Assembly: GCA_022615465.1 (NCBI GenBank)
Contig: JAKEGR010000199.1
Location: forward strand, 1-11,443
Direction: 5' to 3'
Length of the DNA: 11,443 nucleotides
From: Planctomycetota bacterium
Lineage (GTDB): Bacteria; Planctomycetota; Planctomycetia; Pirellulales; Lacipirellulaceae
The translations under genes were made by a program, and so were the position numbers. Position 1 is the first letter of the stretch. Every line of letters starts with the position of its first letter. This document shows positions 1-4,976 of this stretch, piece by piece. Below the pieces are notes generated by a model. That model did no database searches, was not told where the DNA came from, and saw only the letters and a program-made list of their open reading frames with translations.

Positions 1-125
1 CCCACTTCGACGATCAGGCGATCGACTTGGTCGGGAATCGTAAATTAAAGAGCACCTATTTCAAAGACAAACCCGCACTGCTGAAGAACCTGGAGTCGAC
101 GCTGGAATTGGTCTATCACCCATAG
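1..125 (+). CDS. 3' end of an unidentified gene (partial)
   Basis: An open frame enters from the left edge (first full codon at base 3) and runs 40 codons to a TAG at 123-125. The visible tail is hydrophilic and rich in Lys, Leu and Asp, ending ELVYHP. It has no membrane segment or recognisable motif. Codon use, with G/C favoured at third positions, is like that of the neighbours, which supports real coding. I do not recognise the family. The next gene lies on the opposite strand and ends at 172, so the two converge across 46 bp in which I see no convincing terminator hairpin. Because only the C-terminus is present, no function can be given. Confidence 0.55.
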   Translation, partial: HFDDQAIDLVGNRKLKSTYFKDKPALLKNLESTLELVYHP

Positions 126-171
126 ACCGAACGAGGCAACTGGGACGGTCATCCTCGCGTCGAATAGGCTC

Positions 172-2151
172 TCACTGCGCCCCTGCCGCGGCGACTTTGC
201 TGGCGGCGGGTGGCGCGTCTTTCAGCAATTCAGCCAGGTTGTAGTGCGTGTAGCGAGTGTGGCTGGCCACGTTTTTCGCATCGGCATTGGCCACCCAGAA
301 ATCAAGCGTCTCCGGCGCGAACAGAACGGATTGGATGTTCGAATTCATGCAAACCGGGCGCGTCATCAGGTCGCGAGCCTTCTGGTCGTCAAACTTGCCG
401 AAGCCATCCTTCACGCGCTTTGCGAGTTCCTCATAGCGGCTGCCAGCCGACATCAAGACGGTGTCCTTGGAGGGATTGGGGAGCAGCGGGTGGGACTCGC
501 CAGCCTCGATGACCTCGAAAGTCGTTGGCGTGGCGGCGATTCCCACGGCACGCTTCGTGTTGCCGTCGGCAATGACGTAGTAGTAGGCGCACGTGCGCGG
601 CCCCTTGCGCATGATCTCGACCGCCTCGTCGAGCGTATCCGCATTTTCCATGACCTCTCGCATGAGCTGCGCCATCGGTTTGCCGTCCCAGTCACCCTCG
701 CCTCGCCCGCCCATCTCGCCGATCGAAATGTGCTTTTCATTCATGGCGGTAATGGTGCCGATGAAACCGGCGTAACCCAGGTTGACCCAGGCGTTGCCTT
801 CATCCGGCTGGCTGACAATCACGACCGCGTTTTGTTCCAGCCCCATGCCCATCAAGTAATCCAGGATGCGGCCGTGATACATGCGCCCGCCCTCGGTGGC
901 ATCGCCGTAAAGAGCGAAACCAGAGCAGTGGAACAATTCAGGAAAGAAATTGGCGAGTCGGACTTCCTCGCGGTCTTTGCCGGACGCGGCAGCCAGTGCA
1001 TCCATTTCCCGCTGATGACGCGGCTGGATAAACGGTTCGAGGCGTTTTACCGCCCCTTCGATTTCGCCAAAAAACCATGTTCCCTTGGCAAATGAACTGC
1101 CCACGCCCACGCCGTAGAGGATGCTGTCCACGAGGTCGCCGGCTTCATTTTTCATCAGTTCGCCGTGCTGGCGACCCATTTCCTCGGGCGTGCCCTTGAG
1201 AAACAGCACCTTGGTGCCGTCGATTTCGTCGAGTCGCCCGCCCTCGGTCGTGGCCAGCGTTTTGCGCTCCCCGGTAGCCGGGCCAAGAGTCGGGATTTCT
1301 TGCGTGAACTTCGCCACCAGCGCCTCGAAGAACTTGGTGATGTGCGACAAAGCTACCCGCTCGACCTTGGTGCCGGCCGGCACATTCAGTTTCCACGTAT
1401 CGGCCGGAAGCTCGCCGCCCAGCTTGATGTCGGTGAACTCGACCAGGGCTGAGAAGTCTTTGAGGTCCGAGAAACCGATGCGGGCAGGCAAGGAATCGGT
1501 CTCACGAATCCAGAGATCGAGTTGCAAGTTCGAGGTTTTCAAGAGTTCGGCCGCCTCGGGCAGCGGCGTGACGCGGAGCACATGGCAATTCACGCCGTCG
1601 ATTGTTGCGGACGGGCGCGCCTCGATTTTGAAAAAAAACGGGGCGATGGCGAGTTGCTCTCGCTGGAGAGGCACCCTGAACGGTTCGAGTCGCGTGCCGT
1701 CTTTCTCATCTGGCTTCGCGGCAAAACGCGGTACGTCCGGCGAACCGAGCAACGCGAGTTTCCCGCCAATGATTCCTAGTTTCTGGTCCTGGCGCGCGAA
1801 GGCGTAAATATTGCCGTCCACGGTGGTGGAAAGCTTGAGGCGGTCGGGCGCGAGGTAGGCAAGGTCGCCCTCGAGGCCGGCCAGTTGACTGGGGCCGCCC
1901 TCAAGTTCGACGATCTTGACGTGCGCGGACAACGGCTCGGCGGGCGTGCCGGCCGTGGGGTCAATGACGGCGGCCAATTTCATGAGACAAGCCGCGAAGA
2001 TCTCCGCAGGAGACTTCTGGGGCGCGGTCGTTCTAACTTCCTCAGAGGGCTTCTGAGCGGAGGGTTCCCTGCCATAAGCAAAACCGGCCGGCAGCAGGAT
2101 GGCCACACTGAGCAGCAACGAGATAAACGGCTTTTGGATGCGTGGAAACAT
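172..2151 (-). CDS. Secreted C45-type Ntn-hydrolase/acyltransferase with N-terminal LolA-like (DUF2092-like) domain
   Basis: I start this 659-aa protein at the ATG at 2151, because a GGAG lies 7 nt upstream and a signal peptide follows directly (basic start, then a Leu-rich core, cleavage near residues 25-27). An upstream in-frame ATG at 2202 would put 17 polar residues before that signal. Residues about 75-263 resemble the LolA-like fold of DUF2092 proteins, including the strand LDLWIRE (211-217). Residues about 300-645 resemble peptidase family C45 and acyl-CoA:6-aminopenicillanate acyltransferase-like enzymes: GRQHG (326-330), probable nucleophile Cys409 in FHCSGF, GRILDY with Asp431, MNSN (602-605) and DFWVAN (617-622). 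Known relatives cleave themselves just before the Cys and then hydrolyse or transfer acyl/amide groups. The exported location and the exact substrate are inferred or unknown. Such enzymes are normally 330-450 aa, so the long N-terminal domain is unusual. Confidence 0.85.
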   Translation of the reverse strand: MFPRIQKPFISLLLSVAILLPAGFAYGREPSAQKPSEEVRTTAPQKSPAEIFAACLMKLAAVIDPTAGTPAEPLSAHVKIVELEGGPSQLAGLEGDLAYLAPDRLKLSTTVDGNIYAFARQDQKLGIIGGKLALLGSPDVPRFAAKPDEKDGTRLEPFRVPLQREQLAIAPFFFKIEARPSATIDGVNCHVLRVTPLPEAAELLKTSNLQLDLWIRETDSLPARIGFSDLKDFSALVEFTDIKLGGELPADTWKLNVPAGTKVERVALSHITKFFEALVAKFTQEIPTLGPATGERKTLATTEGGRLDEIDGTKVLFLKGTPEEMGRQHGELMKNEAGDLVDSILYGVGVGSSFAKGTWFFGEIEGAVKRLEPFIQPRHQREMDALAAASGKDREEVRLANFFPELFHCSGFALYGDATEGGRMYHGRILDYLMGMGLEQNAVVIVSQPDEGNAWVNLGYAGFIGTITAMNEKHISIGEMGGRGEGDWDGKPMAQLMREVMENADTLDEAVEIMRKGPRTCAYYYVIADGNTKRAVGIAATPTTFEVIEAGESHPLLPNPSKDTVLMSAGSRYEELAKRVKDGFGKFDDQKARDLMTRPVCMNSNIQSVLFAPETLDFWVANADAKNVASHTRYTHYNLAELLKDAPPAASKVAAAGAQ

Positions 2152-2158
2152 GACAATA

Positions 2159-2162
2159 CTCC
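2159..2162 (-). promoter_or_regulatory. Ribosome binding site deciding the start of the C45-like gene
   Basis: On the minus strand GGAG lies 7 nt before the ATG at 2151. The alternative in-frame ATG at 2202 would add a non-signal-like leader, so this site favours the shorter protein. A small hairpin (CCGCA/TGCGG, 2186-2199) sits just upstream. Confidence 0.6.
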
Positions 2163-2272
2163 AGAAGTGTCTTGATTGACCGTCACCGCAAACTTGCGGC
2201 ATGAGGCCCGCCGTGGTGGGAAGCGAACGTCTGGCCTCGGCAACTCAGATTATTCAAATCTGGCACACCCCG

Positions 2273-2302
2273 ATTGTATCAGGCGGTTCGGGCGGGGTCC
2301 AA
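2273..2302 (-). promoter_or_regulatory. Weak candidate promoter of the C45-like gene
   Basis: On the minus strand TACAAT (2278-2273, 5 of 6 matches to the -10 consensus) lies 18 nt after TTGGAC (2302-2297), which matches the -35 consensus at only 3 of 6 positions. It would give a leader of about 115 nt before the ATG at 2151. The gap to the upstream ROK gene on the same strand is 168 bp, so a separate promoter is plausible but not certain. Confidence 0.25.
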
Positions 2303-2319
2303 ACTCCAACCTAAGTGTA

Positions 2320-3531
2320 TCATTGTACGCCGTGCCAGGCCACCCCCAAGGGGATACCGCTCAATGTGCCGTGCAGTTCGTGAACCCGAGACGACATGAC
2401 AGCACTAATTGCCGCAGCCACCGCGCCCAGCATATCGCCCCCGCTGGCTGGCAAGAATCGGCAATCGGCAAATGCCGGCTCGATGGCGAGTTGTTGTGTC
2501 TGCTCGACCAATTGGTCCCGCATCCACGGCAATTCCTGGAACAATTGGCCGCTGATGTAAATACACTGGGGATTGAACAGATTGACCACATTGGCCATCG
2601 CAATCGCCAAATACTCATTGAGGTGTCCCAACTCGGATCGCACGAACTGGTCGCCATTTGCCGCCAGCGACAATACCTCTTCAATAGGAACACTGCGACC
2701 TGTCGCCGCGGAAACGTGTTCGACAAGCGCCCACTCACTGGCGACAGTCTCCAGGCACCCGCGCCGGCCGCAGTGGCATTTGTCGCCGCCGATCACTACG
2801 GGAATGTGCCCCATTTCGCCAGTGAAGCCGCTATGCCCGGTGAGATACGAACCATTGACCATCACCCCCAGGCCGATGCCGGTTGACAGATCCAGGACGG
2901 CAAACGTGTCGAAGCTGCTCGCATCACCGTACACATATTCGGCCAGACACAGCGCGTGCGTATCATGGACCAACAGGCAATCGGCCCCAAGGGCGTGGCT
3001 CAAGTCCTGGCCAAGCTGTTTGCCACCGAGATAAGGCAGGCTGGCGGCAAATCGAATTTCCTGACGGCGATAATTCACGAGGCCCACTACGCTGACGCCG
3101 ATGCATAGGATTGGCATTTCCTCGGTAGCGAGAGCCTGGACGCGATCAACAATTGCGGCCAGGAGCGAGTCATAGTCCCTCGGCGTGGCAAACGATAGCA
3201 GCGAGGTATCTCGGAGCACGCCGTCGAAACCAGCAGCAGCCACTTCGCAGGAATCCACATCGATCGTGATGCCAACAACCTGCGACTTGTCTTTCGACAG
3301 CCTGAGCCGCTTCGGCGGCCGACCGGGACCGGTCACCGCTTCCTCGAACTCTTCGAGCAGCCGGGCCTCGAGCAACGAGGAGACCGCCTTCGCAATCGTG
3401 GGAAACGTAACGCCCATGTGACGCGACAAGTCGCTGCGTGTCGATGGCCCATGCTGCCGAATCGTGCGCAGCACGAATGTTTCATTGATCCGGCTCAAAA
3501 GTTGCGGCTGAATGGGAGAAGCTTCGCTCAT
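2320..3531 (-). CDS. ROK-family transcriptional regulator (NagC/Mlc type)
   Basis: This 403-aa protein has the full architecture of a ROK repressor. Residues 13-65 form a winged helix-turn-helix, with the wing GRPPKRLRL at 70-78. A ROK domain follows from about 85. The ROK zinc motif is intact: GH at 241-242, then C252-H-C254 and C259 in CHCGRRGCLE. Asp190 (VHDTHA) sits where sugar kinases keep their catalytic Asp. The N-terminal phosphate-binding DxGxT loop of true kinases is missing (the region reads TIDVDS, 89-94), so it is most likely a sugar- or metabolite-sensing DNA-binding protein rather than a kinase. The ATG has a GAGG 9 nt upstream. A strong promoter-like pair lies at 3664-3693. 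The gene is divergent from the ABC operon and upstream of the C45-like gene. Its ligand and targets cannot be read from the sequence. Confidence 0.92.
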   Translation of the reverse strand: MSEASPIQPQLLSRINETFVLRTIRQHGPSTRSDLSRHMGVTFPTIAKAVSSLLEARLLEEFEEAVTGPGRPPKRLRLSKDKSQVVGITIDVDSCEVAAAGFDGVLRDTSLLSFATPRDYDSLLAAIVDRVQALATEEMPILCIGVSVVGLVNYRRQEIRFAASLPYLGGKQLGQDLSHALGADCLLVHDTHALCLAEYVYGDASSFDTFAVLDLSTGIGLGVMVNGSYLTGHSGFTGEMGHIPVVIGGDKCHCGRRGCLETVASEWALVEHVSAATGRSVPIEEVLSLAANGDQFVRSELGHLNEYLAIAMANVVNLFNPQCIYISGQLFQELPWMRDQLVEQTQQLAIEPAFADCRFLPASGGDMLGAVAAAISAVMSSRVHELHGTLSGIPLGVAWHGVQ

Positions 3532-3557
3532 TGGTCTAACCCTCGTTCAATCGGTAA

Positions 3558-3568
3558 GGTGTCACACC
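3558..3568. promoter_or_regulatory. 11-bp perfect palindrome in the ROK gene leader (candidate operator)
   Basis: GGTGTCACACC is a perfect inverted repeat around a central C, 26 bp upstream of the ROK start codon and about 90 bp downstream of the predicted transcription start. A regulator often binds a dyad near its own gene, so this could be an autoregulatory site. The position inside the leader would mean a roadblock or RNA-level effect. It is short and could occur by chance. Confidence 0.3.
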
Positions 3569-3663
3569 ATCAAAGGGTTGTGCCCGAGGAAAATAGAGAC
3601 AAGCGAACAGGGAAAAACACGAATGCCCGTTTCCCCTAAATCGGGATCCAGACTGGCCCCATT

Positions 3664-3693
3664 ATTATCCGCTATTTATTTAGAGGTTTTCAA
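3664..3693 (-). promoter_or_regulatory. Sigma70-like promoter of the ROK regulator
   Basis: On the minus strand TTGAAA (3693-3688, 5 of 6 to TTGACA) and GATAAT (3669-3664, 5 of 6 to TATAAT) are separated by 18 nt. They lie in a conspicuously A+T-rich patch of an otherwise GC-rich region. Transcription would start near 3656-3658, giving a leader of about 125 nt before the ROK ATG at 3531. No other minus-strand gene begins here, so the ROK regulator is the natural target. Confidence 0.5.
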
Positions 3694-3818
3694 GAGCTTT
3701 CCCGAAAATGCTTCGCTCGACCCACGAAGCCCTTCCCGACGAACCGTTCCGCTCTCTGCTGCGTAGGCGAGGTATGGACATCCGCCCGGTTCACCGATTA
3801 CGCTCTGACGATTGGGAG

Positions 3819-3891
3819 CGGCGGCACGGTGGGCATGTCGCCGGCTCCGTTTGGAGTTCTACGGAGCCAGTGGCCGGCCTTTTTCGGCCAC
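3819..3891. other. Cluster of three adjacent stem-loops (possible leader or small RNA structure)
   Basis: Three hairpins follow each other almost without a gap. The first pairs 3819-3826 with 3836-3843 (8 bp including one G-U). The second pairs 3843-3850 with 3861-3868 (GGCTCCGT/ACGGAGCC, 8 bp perfect, 10-nt loop). The third pairs 3870-3876 with 3885-3891 (GTGGCCG/CGGCCAC, 7 bp perfect, 8-nt loop containing five T). The first two compete for base 3843 only. No known RNA family was recognised. It could be a structured 5' leader of the ABC operon, a small RNA, or protein-binding dyads. Confidence 0.4.
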
Positions 3892-3950
3892 GCCAGCGCC
3901 TGTTGCCTTGCCCTCCGAAAGTGTTGTAACTACCCGTGGGCGTCCTGGAA

Positions 3951-3990
3951 TTGGGAGGGCGAGACCTCCTGACGTACTTTGCCCTCCCAA
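3951..3990. repeat. 10-bp perfect inverted repeat upstream of the ABC operon
   Basis: TTGGGAGGGC (3951-3960) and GCCCTCCCAA (3981-3990) are exact reverse complements, 20 bp apart. The arm centres are 30 bp apart, roughly three helical turns, so the half-sites face the same side of the DNA. A related half-site TTGCCCTCCGAAA occurs at 3908-3920 and differs at one base from TTGCCCTCCCAAA at 3979-3991. The right arm lies where the -35 region would be if GATAAT at 4012-4017 is a -10 element. It is not a plus-strand terminator, because A residues follow the right arm. An operator or an RNA hairpin are both possible. Confidence 0.45.
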
Positions 3991-4079
3991 AAAATGCCTG
4001 ATTTCGCGATCGATAATTCCCGGATACTCTCAATTTTGTGACGATTGCCAACTCCCAAGCGAGCGGAGCACCTACCCCC

Positions 4080-4874
4080 ATGCCATCCGTGACTGCCAAA
4101 ACCACCTCGACTGTGACGAAAAGCTCTCCCCAAAGCCCTGGCGACAGCGGCCAAGCGGCCATGATCGAAGCCGACGATCTTTCGAAATACTACGGCGATT
4201 TCGCAGCCTGCCGCGATGTTACTTTCGCGATCAGGCGGGGCGAAGTGGCTGCCTTCATCGGCCCAAACGGTGCCGGCAAGAGCACCACGATGAAGTTGCT
4301 GACGGGCTACCTCGCCCCGTCTTCCGGCACGGCCCACATTGCCGGCTATAACATGGCGACCGACCGCCTAGAAGGTGCCAGGCGTCTTGGCTATTTGCCT
4401 GAGAACGGTCCCCTGTATCCCGAAATGACACCTCGTGGCCTGCTAAAGTTCTTTGGCACTGCCCGCGGCTTGTCACGCGAAAAGCTCGATGAGCGAATGG
4501 ATGCGGTCATCCAACTTTGCCGACTTGACAGCGTGATCGGCAAGCCGATCGGAAAGCTCTCCAAGGGTTTTCGCCAGCGCGTCGGCATGGCCCAAGTGCT
4601 GTTGCACGAGCCGGACGTACTGATCCTCGACGAACCGACCGCCGGCCTCGACCCGAATCAAATTCGCGAAGTCCGCGATACGATCCGTCGAATCGGCGAG
4701 ACGAAAACGATCCTGCTATCGACGCACATCCTTCAGGAAGTGGAAGCGATGTGCAACCGGGTGTTATTCATCAACGAAGGCCGGCTGGTGTTCGACGGCA
4801 CGCCCGCCGAATTCGCCGCCGAAGAAAACAGCATCGACGCACGATTCCATCAGTTGTCCTCGCTGGGAGCGTAA
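4080..4874 (+). CDS. ABC transporter ATP-binding protein (GldA-like, ABC-2 exporter type)
   Basis: This is the cytoplasmic ATPase of the export machine encoded by this operon. I chose the ATG at 4080 because GGAG lies 11 nt upstream. A GTG at 4038 would add 14 residues without a ribosome site, and the ATG at 4161 fits where family members usually begin (MIEADDLSKYYG). Numbered from 4080 (264 aa): Walker A GPNGAGKST 61-69, Q-loop YLPEN with Glu108 in place of Gln (a common variant in GldA/CcmA-like ATPases), signature LSKGFRQR 160-167, Walker B LILDEP 181-186, D-loop AGLD 188-191 and switch His216. All catalytic elements are intact. The Ser/Thr/Pro-rich leader before residue 28 is not part of the fold. 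The fused permease begins 102 bp downstream, so the genes are probably co-transcribed. Family is certain; GldA-like is inferred from the neighbours. Confidence 0.93.
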   Translation: MPSVTAKTTSTVTKSSPQSPGDSGQAAMIEADDLSKYYGDFAACRDVTFAIRRGEVAAFIGPNGAGKSTTMKLLTGYLAPSSGTAHIAGYNMATDRLEGARRLGYLPENGPLYPEMTPRGLLKFFGTARGLSREKLDERMDAVIQLCRLDSVIGKPIGKLSKGFRQRVGMAQVLLHEPDVLILDEPTAGLDPNQIREVRDTIRRIGETKTILLSTHILQEVEAMCNRVLFINEGRLVFDGTPAEFAAEENSIDARFHQLSSLGA

Positions 4875-4976
4875 CAAGGAGACCATCAGACAAGCGACCC
4901 ATCGCCTTGCCTCGCGCCTCCCCTGATTCCCCGAACTATTTTCCAGATTCCGAACCAAGAAATTTGCCCCGCCATC

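Larger units (their letters stand above)
3532..4079. other. Divergent intergenic region between ROK regulator and ABC operon
   Basis: About 550 bp between two divergent genes. Open frames exist on both strands (for example 3512-3766 +, 3812-4351 + and 3791-4162 -), but their products are Arg/Pro/Ser-rich, lack recognisable domains and run into the structured segment or the ATPase frame, so I call none of them. From left to right the region holds the palindrome at 3558-3568, the ROK promoter at 3664-3693, three adjacent stem-loops at 3819-3891, a 10-bp inverted repeat at 3951-3990, and a lone GATAAT (4012-4017, +) that could be the -10 element of the ABC operon, with no good -35 partner. Confidence 0.6.

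Noticed and set aside
244..1095. Plus-strand open frame of 283 codons
   Set aside because: It lies opposite the catalytic domain of the C45-like protein and has the Arg/His/Ala-rich look of an antisense shadow.
2176..2886. Plus-strand open frame of 236 codons across the C45/ROK gap and the ROK gene
   Set aside because: It is antisense to the conserved ROK domain including the zinc motif, and no family is recognisable.
3870..3891. Possible rho-independent terminator (GTGGCCG/CGGCCAC with T residues)
   Set aside because: The T-run is in the loop rather than after the stem, and no plus-strand gene ends nearby.
3791..4162. Minus-strand open frame of 123 codons upstream of the ATPase
   Set aside because: It covers the stem-loops and inverted repeat, is Arg/Pro/Ser-rich, and has no ribosome site or domain.
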